In this document: piece by piece, positions 53,104 to 61,580 of the stretch
Position numbering within the stretch: the first letter of the stretch is position 1
How the letters are laid out: every line of letters begins with the position of its first letter
Assembly: GCF_003947415.1 (NCBI RefSeq)
Contig: NZ_QHKL01000001.1
Coordinates: 930,001 to 994,000 of the forward strand
DNA from: Amycolatopsis sp. WAC 01376
Lineage (GTDB): Bacteria > Actinomycetota > Actinomycetes > Mycobacteriales > Pseudonocardiaceae
Length of the DNA: 64,000 nt
Direction: 5' to 3'
Made by a program: the position numbers and the translations under genes
The notes under the pieces: model-generated
Told to the model about the DNA's origin: nothing
What the model saw: the letters and a program-made list of their open reading frames with translations, nothing else
Databases searched by the model: none

Positions 53104-54190
53104 TGGAGGAAATGGCATCCTCAACGCCGCCAAAGAGGAGACCGACTCCGAGAAGAGGCCGGTCGATAGCTTCCTCGAGGGTGCGGGTGCGATTCAGGAC
53201 GTCTACGGCGGCATTGAGAAGCTGACCCAAGGCGACTGGACCGAAGGCCTGCTGAGCCTGGGTTCTGCCGGATTCGACGCCGCATCGATGGTCGCCGGTG
53301 GCGGAAACCCGCTCGAGACTCTCTTGAGCTGGGGGTTCGGATGGGTCATCGAGCACGTCGACTTCCTGAAGGAGCCGCTTGACTGGCTCACGGGTAATCA
53401 GGACGCGCTCGATCTCGAGGCCCAGAAATGGACTGCGATCAGCAAAAAGGTCCAGGAGACGGCTGAGCAGCTGACCGCTGAGGTACGGAAGAACACCGTT
53501 GGCTGGACCGGTGCGGTGGCCGACCGTTACCTCGAATACGTTCAGGAACAGCTGCATTCGTACCGAGCGCTGTCCGACGCCGCACGCGATGCCGGAGCTG
53601 TGGTCGAGGTCTGCAAGATCATCCTCGACGTCGTGCGAACGGTGATCCGCGACCTCATCACGGATGCCTTGGCGAAGATCGTCTTCATTCTTCTGCGATA
53701 CCCACCGCCTGGGTATCCCGCAGCCTTGGCAGCCGAGGGAGTTCCTTTCGCCATCAAGAAGGCGGGAGAGTCACTGACATGGGTGCAGAAGCTTCAGCGA
53801 GCGTTCTCCAATGCCATCGCGCTTCTGAAGAAGTTGGACGTGGTATTCGTCGACCTGGTCAAGAAGTGGGCTAAAGACGGTGGCAAGTACGTGGCCGACG
53901 TCGTCAGCCATGTCGGCGGTGTTGCGATGCATGCCGGCCTGGACACTTTGGGCGGAGTCGGCAAGGCCGCTGTCAAAGAAGTGGCCAAGGGCGCGTTGGA
54001 CTATGGCGCGTCCTCTGAGAACAGTGAAAGTTCGGACGACGAGAAAGAAGACGAGGAGAAGACCACGATCGACCCGAAAAAATCCGGCGTGGTCGGTAGT
54101 GGTGCTGCGCCCGTCGCATCCGGAGCACGGCAACAGGCGGAACCCATCTTCGACCACCAAGGTGGACAGAGGATCTCGGGGTCGCTGTAA
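53096..54190 (+). CDS. WXG100-like long helical protein without a recognisable toxin domain
   Basis: A 364-aa protein. Residues about 100-190 form a WXG-like helical unit with NTVGWTGAVADRYLEYVQEQ, followed by hydrophobic stretches (AGAVVEVCKIILDVV, DALAKIVFILLRYPPPGYP). The C-terminus is acidic and disordered (SSDDEKEDEEKT). Unlike the giant protein at 30-38 kb it has no catalytic C-terminal domain; it could be a shortened toxin or a structural substrate. Codon use is less GC-rich than average. Confidence 0.75.
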   Translation: MVDGGNGILNAAKEETDSEKRPVDSFLEGAGAIQDVYGGIEKLTQGDWTEGLLSLGSAGFDAASMVAGGGNPLETLLSWGFGWVIEHVDFLKEPLDWLTGNQDALDLEAQKWTAISKKVQETAEQLTAEVRKNTVGWTGAVADRYLEYVQEQLHSYRALSDAARDAGAVVEVCKIILDVVRTVIRDLITDALAKIVFILLRYPPPGYPAALAAEGVPFAIKKAGESLTWVQKLQRAFSNAIALLKKLDVVFVDLVKKWAKDGGKYVADVVSHVGGVAMHAGLDTLGGVGKAAVKEVAKGALDYGASSENSESSDDEKEDEEKTTIDPKKSGVVGSGAAPVASGARQQAEPIFDHQGGQRISGSL

Positions 54191-54226
54191 TGGCAACGCT
54201 GTTCGGAGTTTTCCGGTGAGGCGGAT

Positions 54227-55339
54227 TTGAGTTCCTTCGCCAAGGGCCTGACCGCCTCCTTCGCCGTACTTGTCTTGGCTTTGGGGTTGGCGGTGCTCCC
54301 CGCCCTCACGATCCACCGGCTTGCCGCGGCTCCGGCGAGCTTGACCAGTTGGTCTGACGAGGGCAAGGCGGGCACGGCCACGGTGACCGCATGTGCTACC
54401 CGCGGCCCGATCGGCCTCGGCGGTGTCGGTTACTACTGGGTTTGCACGGCAGACGTCGTCACTCAGGCTGGCGCGCGGACCGGCATGGAGTTCGAAGGGG
54501 AGTTCACGCCGGACGATCAAGGAAAGCCTGTCGCCGTCATGGAAGACGACGGTGAATGGAAGCGTAACGTCGCTCATCCATATTGGTTCTTGGAATACGT
54601 CTTAGGTGCCTACTTATTCATCTTCCTCTTCATCGCCGTGATCGTGGCCGGGACTGTTTATCAGGAGTTCAAGAAAGAAGACCCGGACGAAAGTGTTGCG
54701 GAGACGAGCAAGGAATCGGTGGATCTGCCGGTGAGGCATCACGAGGCGCACGAGACCAACCCGAACTGGGGGAAGGTGGGGGCAGGCCTGGGGTCGATCT
54801 TGGCGGCGTTGGGAATCTTCACCGGCTGGTTGGTCTTCGAGAGCAGGGTCGGTGGATTCTGGGACCCTGCTTACCTCGTCGCTGGAACTTTTCTCGTGGT
54901 AGGCGCAGTGATCGTTTACTGCAGCCTTAGAAGAACAGAATCGCTGAAGGAAGCAACGTTCTTCGTCGAGACCGAGGGGCTGAGGGTGTTGACCGACGAC
55001 GGCGAGGGGCGTCTGCTGGCCTGGTCGTCACTGGAGCGGATCGTCTTCGACCAGCCTCGCGCAGCACGGTTCCGGGATGTCGTTTCGGTCCTGCTCATCC
55101 CGACCCCGTCGAAACGCGATGGGCTCCATGCCTGGATCCGAACGTATTTTCGCGGGGGAGGGACGAATCTCGGGTATGAGCTGTCACCTGGGACGCGTCG
55201 AGCTACTGCCAGGAAGTTCTCGAACCTGATCGAGCGGCAACAGCCTGGCCTCACCCGATGGCCTCAGGGCGAGATCCGGCGTTGGGGCTTCGGTCTGTTC
55301 GGGCTCGTCGATCGATTCCGCCGGGCCAAACAGCAGTAG
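54227..55339 (+). CDS. Multi-pass membrane protein next to the WXG operon (DUF6346-like)
   Basis: A 370-aa protein with about four hydrophobic segments (residues about 8-30, 128-150, 190-210 and 220-240), an extracytoplasmic part with paired Cys (TACATRGPIGLGGVG, WVCTADV), and a cytoplasmic C-terminal PH-like region. Similar membrane proteins are common beside WXG genes in Pseudonocardiaceae; a role as immunity or partner is inferred. Start TTG 54227 has GAGG upstream, 36 bases after the previous stop. Confidence 0.7.
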   Translation: MSSFAKGLTASFAVLVLALGLAVLPALTIHRLAAAPASLTSWSDEGKAGTATVTACATRGPIGLGGVGYYWVCTADVVTQAGARTGMEFEGEFTPDDQGKPVAVMEDDGEWKRNVAHPYWFLEYVLGAYLFIFLFIAVIVAGTVYQEFKKEDPDESVAETSKESVDLPVRHHEAHETNPNWGKVGAGLGSILAALGIFTGWLVFESRVGGFWDPAYLVAGTFLVVGAVIVYCSLRRTESLKEATFFVETEGLRVLTDDGEGRLLAWSSLERIVFDQPRAARFRDVVSVLLIPTPSKRDGLHAWIRTYFRGGGTNLGYELSPGTRRATARKFSNLIERQQPGLTRWPQGEIRRWGFGLFGLVDRFRRAKQQ

Positions 55340-55713
55340 ACGGATCGGATGAAGGCGGATAAGGATCACGAGCCGACAGCCATAGTCGGTTGAACGCCCC
55401 GTCAGGCTGAACCGGGGCGCCGCCGGCGCCGATCACTCGGGGGGCTACGTGATCGACGCCGGCGACCCGATGCCCCACTTCCGGCAAGCCGGAATCGGGG
55501 CAACGTCACCGCGTGGACGCGGCAACGCATCTCAAGAGCGGGCGTGATCGCCGAAGTGACGTCCGGGGGAAGGTTATCCCCCGAAAGAGTGACGGCGTTC
55601 CGCTGCTCGCCTGATTGTCGCACTACGCGCCGAGAAAGTTACAAAGTTCTTCACATCTTCGCCGGGTGAAGGGTCATGACCGGACAACTGCTGGTCATGA
55701 CATCGTTTCCTCC
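55340..55713. other. Intergenic stretch before the ribokinase-like gene
   Basis: 374 bases without a convincing gene. A weak hairpin CGCCCC/GGGGCG (55395-55419) may end the T7SS operon. The right half contains the paired GTCATGAC sites (55673-55701). Confidence 0.55.
55673..55701. promoter_or_regulatory. Paired GTCATGAC palindromes, operator candidate
   Basis: Two identical 8-base palindromes at 55673-55680 and 55694-55701, 21 bases centre to centre (two helical turns). They end 12 bases before the ribokinase-like start ATG 55714, which has no clear ribosome-binding site. No regulator gene is adjacent. Confidence 0.5.
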
Positions 55714-56574
55714 ATGACTTCTCAGGTGCTGGTCATCGGGTCCGCCAATGCCGATCTCGTCGTCCCGGTCGACCGGCGACCTGGGGGTGGCGAAACCGTA
55801 CTCGGTGGCGACACGGTCTTGTCGCCGGGTGGCAAGGGCGCCAACACGGCGGTCGCCGCGGCGAGGCTCGGCGCCGACGTCGGGTTGCTCGGGGCGGTCG
55901 GTGACGATCCGTACGGTGAGTTGCTCAAGCGGTCGCTGGCCGAGTCCGGGGTGAACACGGGTTCGTTGCGCACGAGTGAGCGTCCGACGGGGATCGCGTA
56001 CATCACGGTCACACCCGACGGCGAGAACTCGATCCTCGTCTCGCCTGGCGCCAATTCCAGTCTGCGGCCCGAGGACATCGATCTCGACGGTGCCGAGATC
56101 GTGGTGTTGTCGTTGGAGATCCCGCTCGAAACCGTCGAGCACGCCGTCGCGAAAGCCGTCGAGAATGGTGTGAAGACGCTGTTGAACCTGTCTCCGGCGG
56201 CCGAGCTTTCCGCGGAGACGCTTCAGGGGCTCGACGTCCTGTTGGTCAACGAGCATGAGGCGGCCTTCCTGCTCGGTGGCGAGGCCGACTTCCCCAAGTT
56301 GCTCGATCTCGGTCCGAAGGCCGCTGTCGTGACGCTCGGCGCGAAGGGGGCGGCGGTGGTGACCGCGGACGGCGTGACGGAGGTGTCGTCGCCGAAGGTC
56401 GAGGCTGTCGACACCACGGGCGCCGGTGACGCTTTCGCGGGCGCGCTCGCCACGTCGCTCGCGAAGGGTGAAGGGCTGGCCGACGCGGCGCGCAGGGCGG
56501 TGAAGGTGGCGGCGATCACCGTGACCCGCCAGGGTGCGCAGCCGTCGTATCCGACGGCGTCCGAACTGGAATGA
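55714..56574 (+). CDS. PfkB-family sugar kinase (ribokinase-like)
   Basis: A 286-aa PfkB-family kinase: GSANADLVVPV at the start, GGKGANTAVAAARLGADVG (signature 1), the phosphate loop TLGAKGAAVV and the catalytic Asp in DTTGAGDAFAGALA (signature 2). Sequence is closest in style to ribokinase, which phosphorylates ribose at O5. ATG 55714 is chosen by family alignment; there is no evident Shine-Dalgarno, so leaderless or unusual initiation is possible. Confidence 0.88.
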   Translation: MTSQVLVIGSANADLVVPVDRRPGGGETVLGGDTVLSPGGKGANTAVAAARLGADVGLLGAVGDDPYGELLKRSLAESGVNTGSLRTSERPTGIAYITVTPDGENSILVSPGANSSLRPEDIDLDGAEIVVLSLEIPLETVEHAVAKAVENGVKTLLNLSPAAELSAETLQGLDVLLVNEHEAAFLLGGEADFPKLLDLGPKAAVVTLGAKGAAVVTADGVTEVSSPKVEAVDTTGAGDAFAGALATSLAKGEGLADAARRAVKVAAITVTRQGAQPSYPTASELE

Positions 56575-56630
56575 TGTGTACTTCTGTGTTGTGCTGTCGG
56601 CTATGAGTCAGGTCACGCCGCCTATGAGAT

Positions 56631-56644
56631 ATGGTCTAGACCAT
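56631..56644. promoter_or_regulatory. DasR-type operator (dre) at the ptsI start
   Basis: ATGGTCTAGACCAT is a perfect 14-base palindrome containing TGGTCTAGACCA, the core of the established DasR-responsive element of Streptomyces (ACTGGTCTAGACCACT). It overlaps the first two bases of the ptsI start codon (ATG 56643-56645). DasR represses PTS genes in response to glucosamine-6-phosphate in Streptomyces. Confidence 0.8.
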
Positions 56645-58277
56645 GCCGTCTGAGTCTTTGACCGGGGTCGCCGTCAGTCCCGGCCGCGCGAGCGGTCCTG
56701 TCGTCCGGGTCGCCGAACCGCTCGGCGAACCCGCGAGCACGCCGGCACCGGCCGATCCCGCCGCCGAGGCCGCCCGGATCGCTCCGGCCGCACAGATCGT
56801 GGCCGGACGACTCGAGAAGCTCGCCGAGACCGCGACCGGTGAGGCCGCGACGATTCTCATCACCACGGCGGCGATGGCGGCCGACCCGGCGCTCGTCTCG
56901 TCGGCCGAGCAGCTGGTCAAGGACCAGGGTCTGCCCGCGCCGCGTGCGGTGCACCAGGCGGCGGGCAAGTTCGCCGACGCGCTCGCGTCCGCCGGCGGCT
57001 ATATGGCCGAGCGCGCTCGCGACGTCCTCGACGTGCGCGACAGGCTTGTCGCCGAGCTGCTCGGCATCGCGCCCCCTGGCGTTCCCGACCTCGAGTCGCC
57101 GAGTGTGCTCGTCGCGCGCGACCTCGCGCCCGCCGACACCGCGGGCCTCGACCCGGAGAAGGTGCTCGCGCTCGTCACCGAAGAGGGCGGCCCCACCAGT
57201 CATACCGCGATCCTCGCCCGCGCGCTCGGCATTCCCGCCGTCGTCGCGGTCCGCGGTGTCCTCGCGCTCGACGCGCAAGCGCTTGCGGTGGACGGTGACA
57301 CCGGGGTCGTCGAGCTCGCGGACCCGGACGCCGACGTCGTCACGGCCGCCAAGACCGGCGCGATCGAGTGGAACGGCACCGGCGCGACCGCCGACGGTCA
57401 CCGCGTGAAGGTGCTCGGCAACGTCGGTTCCGCCACCGACGCCCAGGCCGCCGCCGAAGCGGGTGCCGAGGGCGTCGGCCTCTTCCGCACCGAGTTCTGC
57501 TACCTCGACGCGTCCTCCGAGCCGAGCGTCGAAGAGCAGCGCAAGGCCTACACCGCCGTGCTCACACCGTTCCGCGGGAAGCCGGTCATCGTCCGCACCC
57601 TCGACGCGGGCGCCGACAAACCCCTCGCCTTCCTGGAGCCCGAGGTCGAGCCCAACCCGGCGCTCGGCGTACGCGGCCTTCGGGTCGCCTTCGATCGGCC
57701 CGAGATCCTCGACCGCCAGCTGGAGGCCATCGCCGGTGCCGCGCAGGACTCCGGCGCCGAGGTTTCGGTGATGGCCCCGATGGTCGCCACCGCCGCCGCG
57801 GCCGCCTGGTTCGCCGAGCGCGTCCGCGCCGCCGGAATCGCCCGCGCCGGCGTGATGATCGAGATCCCGGCCGCCGCGCTGACCGCCCGCGAAATCCTCG
57901 ACGCGGTCGACTTCGTCTCCGTCGGCACCAACGACCTCGCGCAGTACACCTTCGCCGCGGATCGCCAGCTCGGCGCGGTCGCCAAGCTCAACGACCCGTG
58001 GCAGCCGGGGCTGCTGCGCCTGCTCAAGGTCATCGGCCAGGCCGCGAAGGACACCGGCAAACCCGCCGGTGTCTGCGGTGAGGCCGCCGCCGACCCGCGG
58101 CTCGCGCTGGTACTGGCCGGGCTCGGCCTGACCAGCCTCTCGATGAACGCGCCCGCCGTGCGCGCGCGCGGCGCGAGCTTGGCTGCCACGACGCTGGCCG
58201 AATGCGAAGCGCTCGCCGACGCGGTCTTGGCCACGACGGATCCCGTCGAGGCCAGGGCAGCCGCCGCCCGGCGATAG
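56643..58277 (+). CDS. ptsI: PTS enzyme I (phosphoenolpyruvate-protein phosphotransferase)
   Basis: A 544-aa enzyme I. The phosphorylated His187 lies in GGPTSHTAILARALGIP. The PEP-binding TIM barrel includes GVGLFRTEFCYLD, FLEPEVEPNPALGVRG and the closing VSVGTNDLAQYTFAADR, with the active-site Cys in PAGVCGEAA. It transfers phosphate from PEP to HPr for sugar uptake. No ptsH or EIIA gene is adjacent. A DasR-type operator covers its start. Confidence 0.96.
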   Translation: MPSESLTGVAVSPGRASGPVVRVAEPLGEPASTPAPADPAAEAARIAPAAQIVAGRLEKLAETATGEAATILITTAAMAADPALVSSAEQLVKDQGLPAPRAVHQAAGKFADALASAGGYMAERARDVLDVRDRLVAELLGIAPPGVPDLESPSVLVARDLAPADTAGLDPEKVLALVTEEGGPTSHTAILARALGIPAVVAVRGVLALDAQALAVDGDTGVVELADPDADVVTAAKTGAIEWNGTGATADGHRVKVLGNVGSATDAQAAAEAGAEGVGLFRTEFCYLDASSEPSVEEQRKAYTAVLTPFRGKPVIVRTLDAGADKPLAFLEPEVEPNPALGVRGLRVAFDRPEILDRQLEAIAGAAQDSGAEVSVMAPMVATAAAAAWFAERVRAAGIARAGVMIEIPAAALTAREILDAVDFVSVGTNDLAQYTFAADRQLGAVAKLNDPWQPGLLRLLKVIGQAAKDTGKPAGVCGEAAADPRLALVLAGLGLTSLSMNAPAVRARGASLAATTLAECEALADAVLATTDPVEARAAAARR

Positions 58278-58287
58278 CAAAGGTCCC
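58271..58287. repeat. Dispersed short repeat, copy 3
   Basis: GCGATAGCAAAGGTCCC, overlapping the ptsI stop codon (58275-58277) and running into the terminator stem at 58285. Confidence 0.8.
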
Positions 58288-58309
58288 CTGATCCGGAAAA
58301 GATCGGGGG
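58285..58309 (+). terminator. Terminator after ptsI
   Basis: CCCCTGATC paired with GATCGGGGG (one U-G pair) around CGGAAAA, directly after the dispersed repeat and 8 bases beyond the ptsI stop. Confidence 0.65.
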
Positions 58310-58379
58310 GCATGTCGAAATCCGGTCCACCGCTTCGACGCCTTGGTGAAAGACACCGAAGCGACGAAAGGACCGGACC

Positions 58380-59798
58380 ATGACGACCACCATGACCCCG
58401 ACGCGGGCGGGACGCCGGGAATGGGTCGGGCTGGCCGTGCTGGCCCTGCCCACCTTCCTGGTCTCCCTCGACGTGTTCGTGTTGATCCTCGCGTTGCCGA
58501 AGCTCAGCCAGAGCCTCGGCGCCGACAGTGTCCAGCAGCTGTGGATCATGGACGTCTACGGTTTCATGATCGCCGGGTTCATGGTCACGATGGGCACCCT
58601 CGGCGACCGCATCGGCCGCCGGAAACTGCTGCTCATCGGCGCCACGGCGTTCGGACTGGCCTCCGTGCTGGCCGCGTTCTCGACCAGCGCGTTGATGCTC
58701 ATCGTCGCCCGCGCGCTCCTCGGTATCGCCGGTGCGACGCTGGCGCCGTCGACGCTCGCCCTGATCAGCAACCTGTTCCTCGACAGCCGCCAGCGTTCCC
58801 TCGCGATCGGCATCTGGGCAGGCTGCTTCACCGTCGGCGCGATCGTCGGGCCGATGGTCGGCGGTGTGCTGCTGGAGCACTTCTGGTGGGGTTCGGTGTT
58901 CCTGCTCGGCGTCCCGGCGATGGTGCTGCTGCTCGTGGTCGGCCCGAAGCTCCTGCCCGAGTACCGCAACGAGAACGCCGGCCGCGTCGACCTGCCGAGT
59001 GTCGTGCTCTCGCTGGTCACGATCCTGCCCGCGGTCTACGGCATCAAGGAACTCGCCCGCGACGGCGTCCACGTGGTCCCGGCGGCCTCGCTCCTGATCG
59101 GTCTCGGCTTCGGTGTGGTGTTCGTGCGGCGCCAGCGAATCCTCCAGGATCCGCTGATCGACCTGACGTTGTTCCGCGCCCGTGCGTTCACGACGGCGAT
59201 CGGCGGGATGTGCGCGTTCACCATGCTGGGTGGCACGACCATGCTCTTCGTCGCGCAGTTCTTCCAGATCGTGCTGGAGCTTTCGCCGGTCGGCGCCGCG
59301 CTGGCGTTGCTGCCGGGCATGCTCGCCTCGACCGTCAGCTTCCTCGGGGCGCCGATCCTGGCCCGCCGCGTCCGTCCCGCCACGCTGATCGCGACGGGGC
59401 TGGCCGGCGCTGTCGGCGGGTTCCTGCTGCTGACGCAGGTCGAGGCCGGTGCGGGTCCGGTGATCCCGTCGATCGCCTTCGCCATCACCTGCCTGTGCGG
59501 CGGCCCGCTGGTCACCCTCGGCACGGATCTGGTCGTCGGCTCCGTGCCGCCGGAGAAGGCCGGTTCGGCGGCCTCGCTTTCGCAGACCGGCAACGAATTC
59601 GGCTACGCGCTGGGCATCGCGACCGTCGGGACGCTGGGCAACGCCGTCACGCAGTCCCGGCTGGCCGACGCGGTTCCCGCGCACGACGCGTTCGCCAGCG
59701 GGATGCACGCGGTGTCCGGGCTGGCCGCGCTGGTGCTGGCCGCGGTCGCGTACTTCGTGCTCCGGCACCTCCGCCACGTCCGCCCGGTCGGCGCCTAA
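58380..59798 (+). CDS. MFS drug exporter (QacA/SmvA-like, DHA2)
   Basis: A 472-aa protein with about 14 hydrophobic segments. The family marks are LDVFVLILALPKLSQSLGAD in segment 1, the GTLGDRIGRRKLLLIGA loop and the antiporter motif C-like region GIWAGCFTVGAIVGPMVGGV. Expected to export cationic drugs or biocides by proton antiport. A GAAAGGA precedes ATG 58380. It converges with the DUF1707 gene with a 4-base overlap of stops. Confidence 0.92.
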   Translation: MTTTMTPTRAGRREWVGLAVLALPTFLVSLDVFVLILALPKLSQSLGADSVQQLWIMDVYGFMIAGFMVTMGTLGDRIGRRKLLLIGATAFGLASVLAAFSTSALMLIVARALLGIAGATLAPSTLALISNLFLDSRQRSLAIGIWAGCFTVGAIVGPMVGGVLLEHFWWGSVFLLGVPAMVLLLVVGPKLLPEYRNENAGRVDLPSVVLSLVTILPAVYGIKELARDGVHVVPAASLLIGLGFGVVFVRRQRILQDPLIDLTLFRARAFTTAIGGMCAFTMLGGTTMLFVAQFFQIVLELSPVGAALALLPGMLASTVSFLGAPILARRVRPATLIATGLAGAVGGFLLLTQVEAGAGPVIPSIAFAITCLCGGPLVTLGTDLVVGSVPPEKAGSAASLSQTGNEFGYALGIATVGTLGNAVTQSRLADAVPAHDAFASGMHAVSGLAALVLAAVAYFVLRHLRHVRPVGA

Positions 59799-60457
59799 CC
59801 GAAGAAGCCCCGCCGCGGGTACTTGATGATCAGCGACCCCCCGTGCACGCGCCCGGTGATGACGAACCGGGGCGTGCCGGGGCGGCCGTTCGACCGTGTC
59901 CGGTCGTCGAGGTTGCCGAACTTGATGTCGGTGATCGAGTTGGTGTCGACGGCGCCGTCCTCGGGGATGGTGATCTCCACCGGACCCCATTTGGCCTGAA
60001 GTTCGATATGCACGACCGGATGCCGGATCTCGGCCTGGGAGAAGTCCAGTTTCGTGGCGCCGTACTTGTTCCGGATCACCATCGACTCGGGGACCAGCCA
60101 GTTCCCGTTGCGCTGCAACGCCGAGTACTTGCCGTTGAGCTCCATGACCTGCCCGGACGACTGCGCGTAGGCGTGCTGCGCAGGCGGCGACCACGGGTTC
60201 TGCTGCTGCCGCGGCACCATTCCCGCTTCGGGATGCACCAGCCCCGGCAGATCCGTGAGCACCGCGTTCAGCTCGCCGCGGGTCTTGGAGGCGAGGGCGC
60301 GGTCGGTCCGTTCGGTGAATTCGTCGAGGTTCAGCATCCCGAGGCCGATCGCCTTCTGCAGGACTTCGATGACGTGTTCGCGTTCCGCGTCGGAGACCCG
60401 GATGTCCCGCCCGGTCAACGGCTTGGTTTCGGTCACCGGCTGCTCTTCCTCGCCCAT
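59795..60457 (-). CDS. DUF1707 protein with LiaF-like C-terminal domain
   Basis: About 220 aa. Residues about 15-70 are DUF1707 (IRVSDAEREHVIEVLQKAIG, LDEFTERTDRALASKTRGEL, ending DLPG). After a Gln/Pro-rich linker the second half is a beta-rich domain (VVHIELQAKWGPVEITIPED) like the cell-wall-active antibiotic response domain. No membrane segment is seen. The start ATG 60457 lacks a clear ribosome site. Divergent from the lipoprotein gene, with 48 bases between. Confidence 0.8.
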   Translation of the reverse strand: MGEEEQPVTETKPLTGRDIRVSDAEREHVIEVLQKAIGLGMLNLDEFTERTDRALASKTRGELNAVLTDLPGLVHPEAGMVPRQQQNPWSPPAQHAYAQSSGQVMELNGKYSALQRNGNWLVPESMVIRNKYGATKLDFSQAEIRHPVVHIELQAKWGPVEITIPEDGAVDTNSITDIKFGNLDDRTRSNGRPGTPRFVITGRVHGGSLIIKYPRRGFFG

Positions 60458-60505
60458 GCCTGGAATGGTAGAACCGGATCTCACGCGCGAGATCGGGGAA
60501 ATACC

Positions 60506-61579
60506 CTGAACAGACCCGCATTTCTTCCCTGGGCCGCTCTGCTGGCGGCGTCCCTCCTGCTGACCGGTTGCGATTTCGGCGGCAAGGCGAACCCGCCGGA
60601 GGCCATTCCGACGCCGACGGCCCCACCAGCGTCGAAACTCGAAGGCGAACCGGTGGACTACAACGGTCTCCGGCTCGTCATGTCGACTTCGCCGCCTTCG
60701 ATGCTCGATCCCGCCACCGGCGTCACCACCCCGCTTCCGGGTGCTCCGGCCGGGGACCGGGTCAACGACGTCCTCCGCGTCGGCAAGTTCCCGGTCGTGC
60801 TGTCGGCCGCGCGTTGCGGGCCGTCTTGCCTGGAGCCGTCCGAAGTCCTCGTCTACGGCGATCCCAAGAACCAGCCGTGGAAGCTGGGCAAGGCCCGCAG
60901 CGTCGCCCCGGCCGCCGACGAGAGCGGCGTCTGGCTGATCCGCGACGACGGCGGCGACCTCTGCCGCCTCCAATACGTCTCCCTGCTCGGCGCGGAGCGG
61001 GATCGCGGCCGTCCGGCGAGCTGTACGACAGCCGTTCGCCAAGAGGTACCGAAGGGCCTGCTGATCACGGTGAACAGCGGGACGGCCAGTGCCGAGGACG
61101 TGCTGATCGACCCCGCGACGGGCCGAGCCCTGCACCAGTTCCCCCGGGTGCTGGCGGTCACCAAGGAGCGGATGCTGCTGGCCGAGCTGACCAAGTTCTC
61201 CGTGCTCGACCTGCGCAACGATCAACGGATGCCGGTCGAGCGGCCGGTGGCCAACGGCATGCCCGGCATGGTGGTGCCGAGTCGCGACGGCCACAAGGTC
61301 GCCGTGCTCTTCGGTGACCCCGCCTGGGCCGGGACCGCGACGCAGACCGCGGACGTCTGGGTGCTCGCCCTCGACACCCTGGCCTGGACGCACGCGCCCT
61401 CGATGCCGATCGCGACCCCGCTCAAGCAGGTCGCGATCGAATGGACCGAGGACGACAGCCTGGTGATCGCCACCGACGTCGTCGCGAACTGGCGCCTCGA
61501 TCGGCCGCGGTGGACGGTCGTCAAGACGCCCTTGCCCGCCGAGCGGAACCAGCGGGTCGTGGCCATCGCGCAGAGCTGA
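60506..61579 (+). CDS. Lipoprotein with beta-propeller-like body, apparent CTG start
   Basis: A 357-aa lipoprotein. The export signal LNRPAFLPWAALLAASLLL ends in the lipobox LLTGC. The body has repeated beta-propeller-like blades. No ATG, GTG or TTG exists in frame between the intergenic region and the lipobox; the CTG at 60506 is preceded by GGGGA at 7-base spacing and gives a signal peptide of normal length. Its 3' end lies just before the NarL regulator gene, transcribed convergently. Function unknown. Confidence 0.78.
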   Translation: MNRPAFLPWAALLAASLLLTGCDFGGKANPPEAIPTPTAPPASKLEGEPVDYNGLRLVMSTSPPSMLDPATGVTTPLPGAPAGDRVNDVLRVGKFPVVLSAARCGPSCLEPSEVLVYGDPKNQPWKLGKARSVAPAADESGVWLIRDDGGDLCRLQYVSLLGAERDRGRPASCTTAVRQEVPKGLLITVNSGTASAEDVLIDPATGRALHQFPRVLAVTKERMLLAELTKFSVLDLRNDQRMPVERPVANGMPGMVVPSRDGHKVAVLFGDPAWAGTATQTADVWVLALDTLAWTHAPSMPIATPLKQVAIEWTEDDSLVIATDVVANWRLDRPRWTVVKTPLPAERNQRVVAIAQS

Positions 61580-61580
61580 G

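Noticed and set aside
58343..60505. Plus-strand frame running from the MFS gene into the lipoprotein
   Set aside because: It is out of frame with the real MFS protein and encodes Arg/Pro-rich sequence; only the part from CTG 60506 has a signal peptide and a plausible body.
56622..60626. 1334-codon minus-strand open frame opposite ptsI and the drug exporter
   Set aside because: It spans intergenic DNA and several real genes on the opposite strand and shows no domain; only its last part (DUF1707, 59795-60457) is a genuine gene.
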